From contig NZ_CP053069.1 of NCBI RefSeq assembly GCF_013003965.1, positions 4,371,419 to 4,435,418 of the forward strand: 64,000 bases of DNA. The letters run 5' to 3'. Below are positions 28,146 to 38,175 of the stretch, piece by piece. Under the pieces are notes generated by a model, which ran no database searches, had not been told where the DNA came from, and was given only the letters and a program-made list of their open reading frames with translations. Numbering within the stretch: the first letter of the stretch is position 1; each line of letters starts with the position of its first letter. Both the position numbers and the translations under genes were made by a program. The stretch is from Usitatibacter rugosus (GTDB taxonomy: Bacteria > Pseudomonadota > Gammaproteobacteria > Burkholderiales > Usitatibacteraceae).

Positions 28146-29090
28146 ATGCCCGACAACATCCTCAAGACGCAGCAGAAGCGCGAGCTGAAGACCGCTCGGA
28201 TCCCCATCAAGATCGTGCCTTCGGAGCCGCTCCGCAAGCCCGACTGGATCCGCGCGCGCGCCGGCGGCGGGGAGCGCTTCTTCGAGATCAAGAAGATCCT
28301 GCGCGAGGCCAAGCTGCACACCGTTTGCGAGGAAGCGTCCTGCCCGAACATCGGCGAGTGCTTCGGACACGGCACGGCCACGTTCATGATCATGGGCGAC
28401 CTCTGCACGCGCCGCTGCCCGTTCTGCGACGTGGCCCACGGCCGGCCGCAGCCCCTCGATGCCGACGAGCCCCGCCACCTGGGCGAGACCATCGCGGCGA
28501 TGAAATTGAAGTACGTCGTGATCACGAGCGTGGACCGCGACGATCTGCGCGACGGCGGTGCCCAGCATTTCGTCGATTGCATCCGCGCCGTGCGCGAGCT
28601 CTCGCCCGCCACGAAGATCGAGATCCTCACGCCGGATTTCCGCGGGCGGCTGGACCGCGCGCTGGAAATCCTGAACGCCTCGCCGCCCGATGTGATGAAC
28701 CACAACCTCGAGACCGTGCCGCGCCTCTACAAGGCCGCGCGCCCGGGCTCGGACTACGCGCATTCGATGAAGCTCCTGAAGGACTTCAAGGCGGCGCATC
28801 CGCAGGTGCCGACCAAGTCCGGGATCATGGTCGGCCTGGGCGAGACCAACGAGGAGATCCTCGGCGTGATGCGCGACCTTCGCGCCCACGACGTGGACAT
28901 GCTCACCGTGGGCCAGTACCTCCAGCCCTCGAAGCACCATTTGCCGGTGCTCCGCTTCGTGCATCCCGACGATTTCGCGATGTTCCAGCGCGAGGGCGAA
29001 GCGATGGGCTTCACCAACGCCGCGTGCGGGCCGATGGTGCGTTCCTCGTATCACGCCGATCGCCAAGCGATGGACGCCGGCGCCGCCTGA
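28146..29090 (+). CDS. lipA: lipoyl synthase
   Basis: This is a 314-residue radical-SAM enzyme that inserts two sulfurs into octanoyl chains. The auxiliary cluster motif [12 protein letters not shown] is near residues 60-71. The radical-SAM cluster is CTRRCPFC near 86-93, and the terminal conserved Ser motif is [11 protein letters not shown]. It lies six bases after lipB. The full length and intact ligands suggest an active enzyme. Confidence 0.97.
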   Translation: MPDNILKTQQKRELKTARIPIKIVPSEPLRKPDWIRARAGGGERFFEIKKILREAKLHTVCEEASCPNIGECFGHGTATFMIMGDLCTRRCPFCDVAHGRPQPLDADEPRHLGETIAAMKLKYVVITSVDRDDLRDGGAQHFVDCIRAVRELSPATKIEILTPDFRGRLDRALEILNASPPDVMNHNLETVPRLYKAARPGSDYAHSMKLLKDFKAAHPQVPTKSGIMVGLGETNEEILGVMRDLRAHDVDMLTVGQYLQPSKHHLPVLRFVHPDDFAMFQREGEAMGFTNAACGPMVRSSYHADRQAMDAGAA

Positions 29091-29127
29091 GAGACATCCG
29101 GCGCTTTTGGGCCGGCGTATCCACTCC

Positions 29128-29553
29128 ATGGATCCCGTCGCCACGATCCGCCGCATCGGATTCCGCAAGTGGTACGAGCGGCAGCTCATCGAATCGCACG
29201 CCTCGCTGGTCACCCTCCTGCTCTGCGGCCTCACCTTCGCCATCCTCCTGGACGAAGTGGTCGTGGCGACCCGCGCGGGCGGCATCCCGGTGACGGCCCT
29301 CGCGATCGTCGCAGCCGCGGGGGTGATCGGGACGTTCGCATGGCGCCACTACATCACCGTGCTCGAACGCGCCGAGCGCTACGGCGAGCGCTCGACATGC
29401 GCGACGTGCACAACCTATGGGCGCTTCGTGGTCACTGAGTCAGGCATCGACTCGATCCCCGGCCCGACGGCCGAGGCGGTGGCCCCATTGCAGGTCGCGT
29501 GGATGCGCGTAAGGTGCAAGCAATGTGGCGCGACGTGGCGAATGCCGGAATGA
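29128..29553 (+). CDS. small membrane protein with C-terminal zinc-ribbon cysteines
   Basis: This is a 141-residue protein from ATG 29128; a TTG at 29107 is also in frame. Two membrane helices (about residues 26-48 and 52-72) are followed by a soluble tail with two CxxC pairs (CATC near 92-95 and CKQC near 132-135). The tail may bind zinc. I do not recognise the family. It follows lipA by 37 bases and overlaps the next gene's start. Confidence 0.6.
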   Translation: MDPVATIRRIGFRKWYERQLIESHASLVTLLLCGLTFAILLDEVVVATRAGGIPVTALAIVAAAGVIGTFAWRHYITVLERAERYGERSTCATCTTYGRFVVTESGIDSIPGPTAEAVAPLQVAWMRVRCKQCGATWRMPE

Positions 29554-29990
29554 GGATGCGACTGCTGGGGGCGCTTGGCCTTGCGCTCGCGGCTTCGCCG
29601 TCCTGGGCGCAGGAGGTTTTCCGCTGCACGGCAGCCGACGGCAAGGTGACCTACCAGCAGTCGCCCTGCCCGAAGACGGACGAGGCGCGAAAAGTCGACA
29701 CCACGCCGGCCAACAGCGACTACGATCCCGCGCAACGCGAGCGGCTGCTGAAGGCCGGGGATGAAGCCGGCAAACGGCTCGAGGCCCGCGCCGCCGCGGA
29801 GGAAGCGGATCGCAAGCGCCGCGAGGAACAGCGGGAACGCGACGAACAGCGCGAGCGGGAGGCCCGGGCGCGCGAGGAAGCGCGCGAGCCGCAGTACATC
29901 TATGCCGGCCCGCCGGGTTGGCGTCCGCCGTATCCGCCGCCGGGCCCGCGGCCGCAGCCCCGCCCCGTTCCGCTGCCATCCGGGCGCTAG
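29550..29990 (+). CDS. exported DUF4124-domain protein
   Basis: This is a 146-residue protein. A signal peptide (MRMRLLGALGLALAASPSWA) leads directly into DUF4124 (EVFRCTAADGKVTYQQSPCP, two cysteines). A highly charged Arg/Glu helix (about residues 75-115) and a Pro-rich end (YPPPGPRPQPRP) follow. The start codon overlaps the preceding stop. The next gene encodes a close architectural relative, suggesting local duplication. Confidence 0.7.
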   Translation: MRMRLLGALGLALAASPSWAQEVFRCTAADGKVTYQQSPCPKTDEARKVDTTPANSDYDPAQRERLLKAGDEAGKRLEARAAAEEADRKRREEQRERDEQREREARAREEAREPQYIYAGPPGWRPPYPPPGPRPQPRPVPLPSGR

Positions 29991-30038
29991 CGAAAGGCGT
30001 AGAGTATTTGTCGTGGGTTCCGCGGGAAGGAGATCGCA

Positions 30039-30458
30039 ATGAAGATTCGCCACATCTTGCTGGCCGGTACGATCTCCGCATTGTTCGCGCCTGCCGTGCC
30101 GGCCGCGGTCTACAAGTGCCGCGACTCCGGCGGATCGCTCACCTACCAGGAGTTTCCCTGCCCCGGCGCCGACCAGACGCTCAAGTCGGACATCGCGTCG
30201 GACTATCCCGCGCCCAATGTCGTCGAGCGCGAGCGCCTGTTGCTGCGCGAGCAGGAGCTCTACAAGCGGCTGGAAGCGCAGCGCGACCGGCTGAGCGCGG
30301 AAGCGGTGGCGCGCATTACGCGGCCGGATCCCGAGCCGGTTCCGGTGAGCGAGCCTTCCGTGTACTGGCCCGCATTTGGCGGAGCCCTGCGGTGGCCGAA
30401 CCGGCCGCACCAACCGCGCAACGCCATGCGCGCATGGGCCAACGGCCAGCTGCGCTAG
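30039..30458 (+). CDS. exported DUF4124-domain protein
   Basis: This is a 139-residue protein. A signal peptide (residues 1-23, ending VPAA) is followed by DUF4124 (VYKCRDSGGSLTYQEFPCPG), the same Cys pattern as the gene just upstream. A charged helix rich in Glu/Arg (about 60-95) and a basic, Pro-rich tail complete it. AAGGAG precedes the ATG. It is convergent with malate synthase, with adjacent stops. Confidence 0.7.
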   Translation: MKIRHILLAGTISALFAPAVPAAVYKCRDSGGSLTYQEFPCPGADQTLKSDIASDYPAPNVVERERLLLREQELYKRLEAQRDRLSAEAVARITRPDPEPVPVSEPSVYWPAFGGALRWPNRPHQPRNAMRAWANGQLR

Positions 30459-32054
30459 TCAATCGATCGCGCGGTACGCCGGCAACGTGAGGAACTCCAC
30501 GTAGTCGTCCGACGTGGTGATCGCCTCGAAGAGCTTCGCGCCCTCCTCGTACTTGCCCTGCGCATAAGCCTCGGCGCCGACGATCGCCGGCGTCTTCGCG
30601 AGCTCGTCCACCAGGATCTCGTGGAAGAGCGCCTTCGTGACCTTGCGCCCGTCGTCGAGCTTCCCCTTGGGCGAACGCATCCATTGCCAGACCTGCGAGC
30701 GCGAGATCTCGGCGGTGGCCGCGTCTTCCATCAGGTTGAAGATCGGGACGCACCCATTGCCTCCCAGCCAGGCGCCGCAGTACTGGATGCCCACCTGCAC
30801 GTTGTTGCGCAGGCCCGCCTCGGTGATCGGGGTCTCGGGCGTGAAGGCCATCAGGTCCTTCGCGGCCACGTTCACGTCCGGGCGCTGCTTGCCGTACTGG
30901 TTGGGCTGCGGCATGTGCTTGTCGAACACTTCCTTGGCGATCGGCACCAGCCCCGGATGCGCGACCCAGGTTCCGTCGCAGCCGTCGGTGGCTTCGCGCT
31001 CCTTGTCGGCGCGCACCTTGGCCATCGCCGCCTCGTTCGCGGCGGGGTCGTTCTTGATCGGGATCTGCGCCGCCATGCCGCCCATCGCGGGAGCGTTCCT
31101 GCGGTGGCAGGTCTTCACGAGCAGCAGCGCATAGGCACGCATGAACGGCGCCGTCATCGTGACCTGCGAGCGGTCGGCGAGGCAGAAGTCCGGATGGGAG
31201 CGCATCTTCTTGATGCAGGAAAAGATGTAGTCCCAGCGGCCGATGTTGAGCCCGGAGGAGTGCTCGCGCAGCTCCCAGAGGATCTCGTCCATCTCGAAGG
31301 CCGCGGGGAACGTCTCGATCAGGACCGTGGCGCGCACGCTGCCGTGCGGGACGCCGAGCTCCCGCTGCGCGAGGGTGAAGACGTCGTTCCAGAGCCGCGC
31401 CTCGAGGTGCGACTCCATCTTCGGCAGGTAGTAGTAGGGACCGGAGCCTCGCGACAGCAGCTCCTTCGCGTTGTGGAAGAAGAGCAGGCCGAAGTCGAAG
31501 AGCGCGCCGGACACGGGGGCGCCATCGATGCTCACGTGCTTCTCGTCCAGGTGCCAGCCGCGCGGCCGCGGGATCAGCACCGCCGTCCTTGCATTGAGCC
31601 GATAGTCCTTGCCGCCCTGCGCGAACGTGATCGTCCTTCGCACCGCATCGGCGATGTTGGCCTGGCCCTCGATCATGTTGGCCCACGTCGGGCAGTTGGC
31701 GTCCTCGAAATCCGCCATGAAGGTGGACGCGCCGCAGTTCAGCGCGTTGATCACCATCTTGCGGTCGGTCGGGCCGGTGATCTCGACACGCCGGTCGAGG
31801 AGGTCGGAAGGCTGGGCGGCGATGGTCCAGGAGCCGTCGCGCACCGACTTCGTCGCGGGGAGAAAATCGGGAAGCGCGCCGGCGTCGAACTGTGCCTGGC
31901 GCGCGGCCCGCGCCGCGAGCAACTCCAGCCGGCGTGCATCGAACGTGCGATGGAGCTTCGCGACGAACTCCAACGCTTCGGGGGTCAGGATGCGTGCGGC
32001 ATCCGGATGGGCCGGCGCTTCGACGCGGATTCCCGCGGGTCTGGAAGAGGGCAT
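30459..32054 (-). CDS. aceB: malate synthase A
   Basis: This is a 531-residue glyoxylate-shunt enzyme that condenses glyoxylate and acetyl-CoA. Signature segments are [57 protein letters not shown] and [10 protein letters not shown]. The catalytic Asp falls near [11 protein letters not shown]. The length fits the A isoform. Isocitrate lyase is not in the window. It is divergent from a LysR-type gene, which is a likely regulator. Confidence 0.95.
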   Translation of the reverse strand: MPSSRPAGIRVEAPAHPDAARILTPEALEFVAKLHRTFDARRLELLAARAARQAQFDAGALPDFLPATKSVRDGSWTIAAQPSDLLDRRVEITGPTDRKMVINALNCGASTFMADFEDANCPTWANMIEGQANIADAVRRTITFAQGGKDYRLNARTAVLIPRPRGWHLDEKHVSIDGAPVSGALFDFGLLFFHNAKELLSRGSGPYYYLPKMESHLEARLWNDVFTLAQRELGVPHGSVRATVLIETFPAAFEMDEILWELREHSSGLNIGRWDYIFSCIKKMRSHPDFCLADRSQVTMTAPFMRAYALLLVKTCHRRNAPAMGGMAAQIPIKNDPAANEAAMAKVRADKEREATDGCDGTWVAHPGLVPIAKEVFDKHMPQPNQYGKQRPDVNVAAKDLMAFTPETPITEAGLRNNVQVGIQYCGAWLGGNGCVPIFNLMEDAATAEISRSQVWQWMRSPKGKLDDGRKVTKALFHEILVDELAKTPAIVGAEAYAQGKYEEGAKLFEAITTSDDYVEFLTLPAYRAID

Positions 32055-32076
32055 ACAATACTCGCGTGTTGGTAAT

Positions 32077-32092
32077 CCCCGCTCAGACGGGG
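32077..32092 (+). promoter_or_regulatory. small hairpin in the aceB-LysR divergent gap
   Basis: CCCCG (32077-32081) and CGGGG (32088-32092) form a five-pair stem with a six-base loop. Loosely mirrored AT-rich flanks (TAAT, ATTTA) lie either side in the 65-base gap. It may be part of the regulator's binding region, but no clear LysR T-N11-A box is proven. Confidence 0.3.
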
Positions 32093-32119
32093 AGCATTTA
32101 TTACTTCGGAGGATTGCAC

Positions 32120-33022
32120 ATGGACCGCTTCAAGGAGCTCACGACCTTCGTCGAAGTCGCGCAGCGCGGCAGCCTTTCCGCCGCGGCACGAGAGGAAGGT
32201 ATCACGCCCGCGATGGTGGGCCGGCGCATCGACCAGCTCGAGGAGCGCCTCGGCGTAAAGCTTTTCAAGCGCTCGACGCGCAAGGTCACGCTGACGCCGG
32301 AAGGCTCGACGTTCTACGAGGATTGCCACCGGCTGCTGGCGGAGCTGCGCGGCGCGGAAGAGGCGTTGTCGGTGGGGGCGAAGAGCGCTTCGGGCCGGCT
32401 CATCGTCACGGCGCCCACGGCCTTCGGCCGCAAGCACATCGCGCCGCACCTGGCCGCGTTCATCGCGCTCCACCCGAGCCTCGCGATCACGCTGCACCTG
32501 TCCGAGCGGATGGTGGACCTCAAGAACGAGCGCTTCGACCTCGCGATCCGCATCGCCGATCTCAAGAGCGCGGACCTGATCGCCGCCAAGCTCGCGGAGA
32601 ACCACCGCGTGGTGTGCGGCTCGCCCGCCTACTTCAAGCGCGCCGGCAAGCCCAAGACGCTGGCGGACCTCGCGAAGCACAACTGCCTCGTCACCAGCAC
32701 CGAAGACGGAACCGCCGACCACTGGCACTTCCAGGACAAGGGGAAGGCGGTCACCGTGAAAGTCGCGGGCAACCTGCAATGCAACGACGGCGAGGTGCTC
32801 ACGCGCTGGTCACTCGCCGGCGAGGGCCTCGCGTGGCGCAGCGCCTGGGAAGTGAGCGAGGAGATCAAGAAGGGCCGGCTCGCCTCGGTGCTCGACGAGT
32901 TCGCGATGCCCGGCAACAACATCTACGCCGTCTACCCGGAGCGCCACCTGCTCCCGGCGAAGGTGAAGCTGTTCATCGAGTTCCTGCGCAAGACCTTCGG
33001 CGACCCCCCGCACTGGGAGTAG
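32120..33022 (+). CDS. LysR-type transcriptional regulator
   Basis: This is a 300-residue protein from ATG 32120, with GGAGGA at 32108-32113. The N-terminal winged HTH is [34 protein letters not shown], followed by [20 protein letters not shown]. The effector-binding domain spans about residues 90-295 and resembles the CrgA/DmlR branch. It is divergent from malate synthase, so control of aceB is the simplest guess. The effector is unknown. Confidence 0.9.
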   Translation: MDRFKELTTFVEVAQRGSLSAAAREEGITPAMVGRRIDQLEERLGVKLFKRSTRKVTLTPEGSTFYEDCHRLLAELRGAEEALSVGAKSASGRLIVTAPTAFGRKHIAPHLAAFIALHPSLAITLHLSERMVDLKNERFDLAIRIADLKSADLIAAKLAENHRVVCGSPAYFKRAGKPKTLADLAKHNCLVTSTEDGTADHWHFQDKGKAVTVKVAGNLQCNDGEVLTRWSLAGEGLAWRSAWEVSEEIKKGRLASVLDEFAMPGNNIYAVYPERHLLPAKVKLFIEFLRKTFGDPPHWE

Positions 33023-33025
33023 CGG

Positions 33026-33799
33026 CTAGAAGCGTCCCAGCACCTTCGCCGCGATCCTGTCGACGCCCTGGTCGGACAGCGTCTTCAGCGCCGCGACCTT
33101 CTCCGTGGCCGAGAGGTAGTCCCAGGGATCGCGCGCCTCGCGCACGTTCGCCGCGGGATAGAGCGCCTTGGCCTGGTGCGAAATTTCCTCGCCGATGATC
33201 TTGAGGCCGTCGAGATCCACCACCACCGCCTTGAAGTAGGCGAACGGGGCGAGGATACCGACTTCGGCTTCGCCTTCGTGGGTCTGTTGCTTCCGCAGCC
33301 AGCGGTCGACGTAGAAGCCCACGCCGTCCACGTAGCCCGTGCCGATGGAACCGTCGCCCATGTCGATCTTCGTCTCGCCGCGCGATTTCGCGAACAGCAC
33401 GAGATGGGTGGCGCCGGCCCGGCGGGCCAGGGGCGCCACGGCGGAGAGCAGCTCGCGGAAATCGCGCTTGCCGGCGACCACGTCGTCCTGGAGCTGGTGG
33501 ATCGACGGATCCTTCGCGCGCAGCAGCACGACCTCGAGCTGCGGCCGCACGGCGTTCGCGCGCTTCTCGAAGGCGAGGACCGTGGCCACGTCGATCTCGT
33601 CCGTGGCGAGCGGCAGGATGGTCTTCGCGTTCTTGTCGATGCGGCTGCCCGTGGAGATGGTGCTGCCCACGACCAGCAGGCGGTCGCCGATCAGCGAAAG
33701 GGCGGCGACCTTGGTGGCCACGGGCGGTGCCACGGGGGACTGCGCGGCGGCGGCGGTGAAGCCGAGGGCCAGGAACCAGGCTGCGAACGCGTATCTCAT
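33026..33799 (-). CDS. exported protein of unknown function
   Basis: This is a 257-residue protein with a signal peptide (hydrophobic residues 5-19, ending AAAA). The mature part has a mixed alpha/beta look with SLIGDRLLVVGSTISTGSRIDKNA near 36-56 and GYVDGVGFYVDRW near 150. I do not recognise it. Its start overlaps the algR stop by four bases, so it is probably translated with the AlgZ/AlgR pair. Confidence 0.65.
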   Translation of the reverse strand: MRYAFAAWFLALGFTAAAAQSPVAPPVATKVAALSLIGDRLLVVGSTISTGSRIDKNAKTILPLATDEIDVATVLAFEKRANAVRPQLEVVLLRAKDPSIHQLQDDVVAGKRDFRELLSAVAPLARRAGATHLVLFAKSRGETKIDMGDGSIGTGYVDGVGFYVDRWLRKQQTHEGEAEVGILAPFAYFKAVVVDLDGLKIIGEEISHQAKALYPAANVREARDPWDYLSATEKVAALKTLSDQGVDRIAAKVLGRF

Positions 33800-34560
33800 C
33801 GGAACTCCTTCACGATGTGTTGCTGGCGGCGGCTCACCGGCAACCGTTCGTCGGTATCGCGGATCACCACCGCCCAGCCGGATTCACTCTCCGCGACGTT
33901 CTTCTCGAACCCCGCAATGGCTATTCGATGCACCAGGCAGTTCCGGTGGATTCGCACGAAGGCGGCGCCGAACTCCTCTTCCAGGCGCGTGAGGGACTCC
34001 TCGACGATGAATTCGCGTCCCGCCGTGCGCACCGTCACGTACTTGAGCTCGGCCCGAAGGTAGAGCACGTCGGAGACCGGGACAAGGTGAATTTTCCCGC
34101 GCTCGTGGACCGACAGGTGGCGGCGCGGCTGGTTGGCGGCGGCATCGAGGGCGGCGCGCGAAACCGCGCCTCCGGCGGCCTGGGTCTTGCGAAGCGCCGC
34201 GAGCAGGCGTTCCTGGCGGATCGGCTTCAGCAGGTAGTCGATCGCGTTCACCTCGAAGGCCTTCAGGGCGTAGGTGTCGAACGCGGTGGTGAAGATGATC
34301 GCGGGCGGCGCGGCCATGCCCGCCAGGTGGCGCGCGGCCTCCAGGCCATCCATGTCGGGCATGCGGATGTCGAGCAGCACGATGTCGATCTTCTCCCGGT
34401 TCACCACGTCGAGCACCTCGCGCCCGGTCTTCGCCTCGTCGACGATGGCGAGCGGGAACTCCGGCCGGCATTCGTCGAGCAGGTCCCGCAACCGCGAGCG
34501 GGCAGGCGCCTCGTCGTCGGCGATCAGGATGCGCGGGACTTCCGCCTGGGCGAGGGTCAT
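33796..34560 (-). CDS. algR: LytTR-type response regulator (AlgR-like)
   Basis: This is a 254-residue protein. The receiver domain (about residues 10-125) has acidic DDE, the phosphorylation Asp in VLLDIRMPDMDG near 62, and the conserved Lys in YLLKPI. A LytTR DNA-binding domain (about 150-250) follows, with FVRIHRNCLVHR. It matches AlgR-type regulators. It overlaps the histidine kinase gene by four bases. Confidence 0.92.
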   Translation of the reverse strand: MTLAQAEVPRILIADDEAPARSRLRDLLDECRPEFPLAIVDEAKTGREVLDVVNREKIDIVLLDIRMPDMDGLEAARHLAGMAAPPAIIFTTAFDTYALKAFEVNAIDYLLKPIRQERLLAALRKTQAAGGAVSRAALDAAANQPRRHLSVHERGKIHLVPVSDVLYLRAELKYVTVRTAGREFIVEESLTRLEEEFGAAFVRIHRNCLVHRIAIAGFEKNVAESESGWAVVIRDTDERLPVSRRQQHIVKEFR

Positions 34561-35576
34561 GTGGATTCCCCCGTTATATAAGGAACGCGGATCGTCACGC
34601 GATACTGCCCGTCGACCACCTCGGAGCGCATGGCCGCCTCCACGTCGAAATGAAGCTGGAGGCGCTCGCGAATGTTGGCTATTGCCATCTTGTTGCCTCC
34701 GGGATGCCCATTGGTTCCCGAAAAAGGATTGGTGAGCACCATCAGGACCCGTTCGCCCTCGCGGCGGATGTCGATCTTGATCTCGCCGCCGCCGTCCGCC
34801 GGCTCGATGCCGTGGTACACGGCGTTCTCGACCAGGGGCTGGAGGATGAGCGGCGGGACGAGCGCCTCGGCGGGCATCGCATCGACATTCCAGGTGATCC
34901 GCAGCCGCTCGCCGAGGCGAAGCTGCTCGATGGCGAGGTATTGGCGGGCGAGGTCGACTTCCTTGCCCAGCGGGGCGAGCGTCCGGTTGTCGGCCATGAG
35001 GACGCGGAAGAGGTCGGCCAGGTCCTCCAGCACCCTTTCGGCCTTGCGCGGCTCGGAGCGGATGAAGGAGAGCGCGGCGTTGATGCTGTTATAGAGGAAG
35101 TGGGGGCGGATCCGGGCCTGGAGCGCCTGGATGCGCGCCTCGGCGATGGCGGGCGAGAGCGCCCGGGCCCGCATGTCGAAGTAGAGGAGCGTGCAGAGGG
35201 TGGCGAAGAGCGCGAGGAAGGCCACGAGCGTGAACGGCAGCGGCGGCACGTCGGGGAAGAACGCCTGGAACGCCTCGGACATGCCCCAAGCCAGGACGAC
35301 TTCGAAGAGCGAGATCGCGAAGATCGCCGGGACGTAGCCCATTGCGTGCAGCGGACGGCGCGCGGCACACAGCACCACCAGCGAGAGGATCAGCACCGGC
35401 TCCACGAAGGCGGCGAGGAGCAGGAACTCGTACCAGTAGCCCTCGAGCGTGCGCGTGCGCATGGCCGCGGCGGCGAACACGAAGAGGTTCACCACGACGA
35501 GCGCGCGCAGCATCACGCCGAGGTTGCAGAAGTTCGGCAGCCGGATGCCCGTACCTGTCTGATTTATACTGGCCAC
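34557..35576 (-). CDS. algZ: sensor histidine kinase of the LytS/AlgZ type
   Basis: This is a 339-residue protein. Four to five membrane helices span about residues 17-135. The His box [15 protein letters not shown] is near 155-169, followed by a HATPase with [16 protein letters not shown] and a C-terminal G-box region. It likely pairs with the downstream LytTR regulator. It is divergent from argH, a common betaproteobacterial order. The signal sensed is unknown. Confidence 0.92.
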   Translation of the reverse strand: MASINQTGTGIRLPNFCNLGVMLRALVVVNLFVFAAAAMRTRTLEGYWYEFLLLAAFVEPVLILSLVVLCAARRPLHAMGYVPAIFAISLFEVVLAWGMSEAFQAFFPDVPPLPFTLVAFLALFATLCTLLYFDMRARALSPAIAEARIQALQARIRPHFLYNSINAALSFIRSEPRKAERVLEDLADLFRVLMADNRTLAPLGKEVDLARQYLAIEQLRLGERLRITWNVDAMPAEALVPPLILQPLVENAVYHGIEPADGGGEIKIDIRREGERVLMVLTNPFSGTNGHPGGNKMAIANIRERLQLHFDVEAAMRSEVVDGQYRVTIRVPYITGEST

Positions 35577-35605
35577 GACTCATTCTCGCCATTGCCGCCA
35601 CCACC

Positions 35606-36994
35606 ATGCAACAAGACGACAAGGCGGCCAAGGCCTGGTCCGGCCGTTTCAACGAGCCCCTGGACCGACTCGCCCAGCGATTCAACGCCTCGGTCGACTT
35701 CGACAAGCGCCTGGCCGCCTTCGACATCGAAGGGTCCCTCGCGCACGCGCGCATGCTGGCCCGCGTGGGCATCCTGCCCGCCGCGGACCTGGCCGACATC
35801 GAGCGCGGCATGGGCCAGATCGCCAAGGAAGTCCACGACGGCACCTTCCCCTGGACGATCGAGCGCGAGGACGTCCACCTCAACATCGAGGCGCGCCTCA
35901 CCGACCTGGTGGGCGATGCGGGCAAGCGCCTCCACACCGCCCGTTCGCGCAACGACCAGGTCGCCACCGACATCCGGCTGTGGCTGCGCTCCGAGATCGA
36001 CGCGCTCACCGGCGTGCTGAAGACGCTTCGCGGGCGGCTGCTGGACTCGGCCGAGGCCGACGCCTCGACGCTGATGCCGGGCTTCACCCACCTGCAAGTA
36101 GCCCAGCCGGTGACGTTCGGCCACCACCTCATGGCCTACTACGAGATGTTCACGCGCGACGCCGCGCGGCTGGCCGATTGCCGCAAGCGCGTGAACCGCC
36201 TGCCGCTGGGCGCCTCCGCGCTCGCCGGCACGAGCTACCCGATCGACCGGGAGAGTGTCGCAAAGGAGCTCGGCTTCGACGGCGTGTGCGAGAACTCGTT
36301 GGATGCGGTCTCCGATCGGGACTTCGCGGTGGAATTCCTGGCGGCGGCGGCGCTGATGCAGGCGCACGTGTCGCGCTTTGCCGAAGAGCTGATCCTCTGG
36401 TCGAACCCGCGCTTCGGCTTCGTCGAGCTCGCCGACCGGTTCTGCACCGGCTCCTCGATCATGCCCCAGAAGAAGAATCCGGACGTGCCCGAGCTGATGC
36501 GCGGCAAGACCGGCCGGGTCTACGGCTCGCTCTTCGCGATGCTCACGATCATCAAGGGGCAGCCCCTGGCCTACAACAAGGACAACCAGGAGGACAAGGA
36601 GCCGCTCTTCGACACGGCCGATACGCTGCGCGATGTCCTCACGCTGCTGGCGGAGCTGCTGGGGGGACTGAAGGCGCGTCCCGACCGCATGATGGCCGCG
36701 CTGGCCGAAGGCCACGCGACAGCTACGGACCTCGCCGACTACCTCGTCCGCAAGGGCCTGCCGTTCCGCGACGCCCATGAAGTGGTGGCGCGCGCCGTTC
36801 GCGAGGCCGTGAAGCTCGGCAAGGAGCTGCCGGCGTTGCCGCTCGCGACGCTGAAGTCGTTTTCTCCGCTGGTGGGCGACGATGTCTTTGCCGTGCTGAC
36901 GCCCGAAGGCTCGGTCGCCTCGCGCAGCCACATCGGCGGCACGGCGCCCTCGGCGGTGAAAGCCGCGATCGCGCGCGCTCGGAAAGCGCTCTAG
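35606..36994 (+). CDS. argH: argininosuccinate lyase
   Basis: This 462-residue enzyme cleaves argininosuccinate to arginine and fumarate. The signature [20 protein letters not shown] is near residues 284-303, with [14 protein letters not shown] and [14 protein letters not shown] also intact. The start at 35606 is only 30 bases from the divergent algZ start; a TATACT at 35565-35570, inside the algZ start region, could serve as its -10. Its end overlaps the MarR gene on the other strand by four bases. Confidence 0.97.
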   Translation: MQQDDKAAKAWSGRFNEPLDRLAQRFNASVDFDKRLAAFDIEGSLAHARMLARVGILPAADLADIERGMGQIAKEVHDGTFPWTIEREDVHLNIEARLTDLVGDAGKRLHTARSRNDQVATDIRLWLRSEIDALTGVLKTLRGRLLDSAEADASTLMPGFTHLQVAQPVTFGHHLMAYYEMFTRDAARLADCRKRVNRLPLGASALAGTSYPIDRESVAKELGFDGVCENSLDAVSDRDFAVEFLAAAALMQAHVSRFAEELILWSNPRFGFVELADRFCTGSSIMPQKKNPDVPELMRGKTGRVYGSLFAMLTIIKGQPLAYNKDNQEDKEPLFDTADTLRDVLTLLAELLGGLKARPDRMMAALAEGHATATDLADYLVRKGLPFRDAHEVVARAVREAVKLGKELPALPLATLKSFSPLVGDDVFAVLTPEGSVASRSHIGGTAPSAVKAAIARARKAL

Positions 36995-37557
36995 GCCGAC
37001 TCTTCGGTCTTCGGCTCGAAGAACCAGCAGATCTTGCGGGTCTCGGGCCCGGAAATCCGGTCGCCCATCAGGCCGCAGCGCGACGCGCGCTGCGAGAGGC
37101 GCTGGCACTGCTTGCAGTTATTGCACGCCCCGAAGGTGGATCCCTCGTTGTCGATCTGGAGCTGCGTGAGCGCCTCGCGCAGCGCCGAGACGGCGTTGCG
37201 GATGCGGTTGGGGCTGATGTTGCGCGTGGCGTTGGTCCAGGCGAGCGTGGGCTGCGACTCGTAGAGGAACTGGTCGCCGGCCGAGGAAAGGCGCAGGCGG
37301 ACCACGCGGCGGTCGATGTCGTCCTCGAATCGCTCGATCAGGCCGCGCCGGTCGAGCAGCAGGAGCGTCTGCGACACCGTGCCCTTGGTGAGGCCGAGGT
37401 AGTCGGCGAGGGCTTGCGGGGTGTTGGAGTAGCGGTTGGCCTTGCTGAGGTACACCAGCGCCTGGAGGTGCACGGGCTGGAGGCTCTCGTCGGTGCCGGA
37501 CTTGCGGTGCTCCGTGCGCATCAGGTTGCCGAGGCGCTCGACCAGCTCCAGGAGCAC
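36991..37557 (-). CDS. MarR-family regulator with Cys-rich C-terminus
   Basis: This is a 188-residue protein starting at GTG 37557, the only usual start after the in-frame stop upstream. The winged HTH has [28 protein letters not shown] near residues 48-75 and the basic wing [13 protein letters not shown]. The C-terminal 50 residues carry five cysteines in the spacing CX2CX2CX9CX15C (GACNNCKQC, then ASRCG and KICWFF), which could hold an Fe-S cluster or zinc. It is convergent with argH. Two similar palindromes lie 58 and 106 bases upstream, probably autoregulatory sites. Confidence 0.85.
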   Translation of the reverse strand: MLLELVERLGNLMRTEHRKSGTDESLQPVHLQALVYLSKANRYSNTPQALADYLGLTKGTVSQTLLLLDRRGLIERFEDDIDRRVVRLRLSSAGDQFLYESQPTLAWTNATRNISPNRIRNAVSALREALTQLQIDNEGSTFGACNNCKQCQRLSQRASRCGLMGDRISGPETRKICWFFEPKTEESA

Positions 37558-37614
37558 GATCGGATTCTTGTCCAGGGCTCATTCTCCCCGCGGATCGCCC
37601 GCGTGACGCCATTA

Positions 37615-37629
37615 GTATCGGGTCGACAC
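37615..37629 (-). promoter_or_regulatory. putative MarR operator 1 (GTATCGGGTCGACAC)
   Basis: A 15-bp imperfect palindrome, extended by a matching A/T pair on each side, lies 58 bases upstream of the MarR start. It shares the pattern GTRTCG-N3-CGAYAC with sites at 37663 and 39438. Confidence 0.6.
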
Positions 37630-37662
37630 TAAAAAGTCAAGGGATTGAATCTCCGAAAATTC

Positions 37663-37677
37663 GTGTCGGATCGACAC
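37663..37677 (-). promoter_or_regulatory. putative MarR operator 2 (GTGTCGGATCGACAC)
   Basis: A perfect 6-3-6 palindrome lies 48 bases from operator 1, in the gap between the cyaY stop and the MarR start. The similar sequence and position suggest cooperative autoregulation. Confidence 0.6.
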
Positions 37678-37721
37678 CTTCTCGGGAAGAGGCCTTTTTC
37701 GCGCGTTTTGCGCGCGATTTT

Positions 37722-38033
37722 TCAGCCGAACGCGACGCTTTCGCCGCCCTGCGACGCGATGATCGACGCGAGGGACGCGAAGAGCTCCGCTCCGGAGCGC
37801 GTGTCGCGCCACTCGCCTTCGCGCGAGGTGAAGTGGAAGCCTCCGGAGCGCGCCGCGACCCAGATCTCGCGGTTCGGCGTCTGGCGATTGACGATGACCT
37901 TCGTGCCGTCGGGGCACGTGACGGTGAGGATGCCCGCCTCGAGGTCGACGTCGAGCGTGTCGCTCGCCTCGACGGCGTTCTCGATCCGCGCGAGCACGGC
38001 ATCGACGGCGCTGTGGAATTCGGTTTCGGTCAT
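37722..38033 (-). CDS. cyaY: iron donor protein CyaY (frataxin)
   Basis: This is a 103-residue frataxin homolog. The acidic first helix ETEFHSAVDAVLARIENAVE, the DVDLEAGILTVTCPDGTKVIVNRQ strands and REIWVAARSGGFHF match CyaY. Frataxin binds iron and modulates Fe-S cluster assembly. I chose the second ATG (38033); an ATG two codons earlier (38039) is equally possible. It is divergent from lptM-lysA, a conserved arrangement. Confidence 0.94.
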   Translation of the reverse strand: MTETEFHSAVDAVLARIENAVEASDTLDVDLEAGILTVTCPDGTKVIVNRQTPNREIWVAARSGGFHFTSREGEWRDTRSGAELFASLASIIASQGGESVAFG

Positions 38034-38049
38034 CGTCATAATCCCGGGG

Positions 38050-38175
38050 ATGATACGCGCCCTCGCCGCAGCCCTGATCCTCGCATTCGCCTGCGCCGCG
38101 TGCGGCCAGAAGGGTCCCCTCAAGCTTCCGACGCCCGAGCCGGCGAAGGACAAGCCCGTCTCGGGCACTCCATGA
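38050..38175 (+). CDS. lptM: small lipoprotein LptM (YifL-like)
   Basis: This is a 41-residue lipoprotein. The signal peptide MIRALAAALILAFACAACGQ has its lipobox at FACAAC, and the mature part begins GQKGPLKLP, the hallmark of LptM. LptM helps LptD assembly in the LPS translocon. It lies between divergent cyaY and lysA and overlaps the lysA start (ATGA), as in most proteobacteria. It is easy to miss because of its size. Confidence 0.9.
   Translation: MIRALAAALILAFACAACGQKGPLKLPTPEPAKDKPVSGTP

Noticed and set aside
37690-37722. CGCGC-GTTTT-GCGCG hairpin after cyaY
   Set aside because: On the cyaY strand it is followed by A and not T, so it is not a standard terminator; the plus strand has no upstream gene to end.
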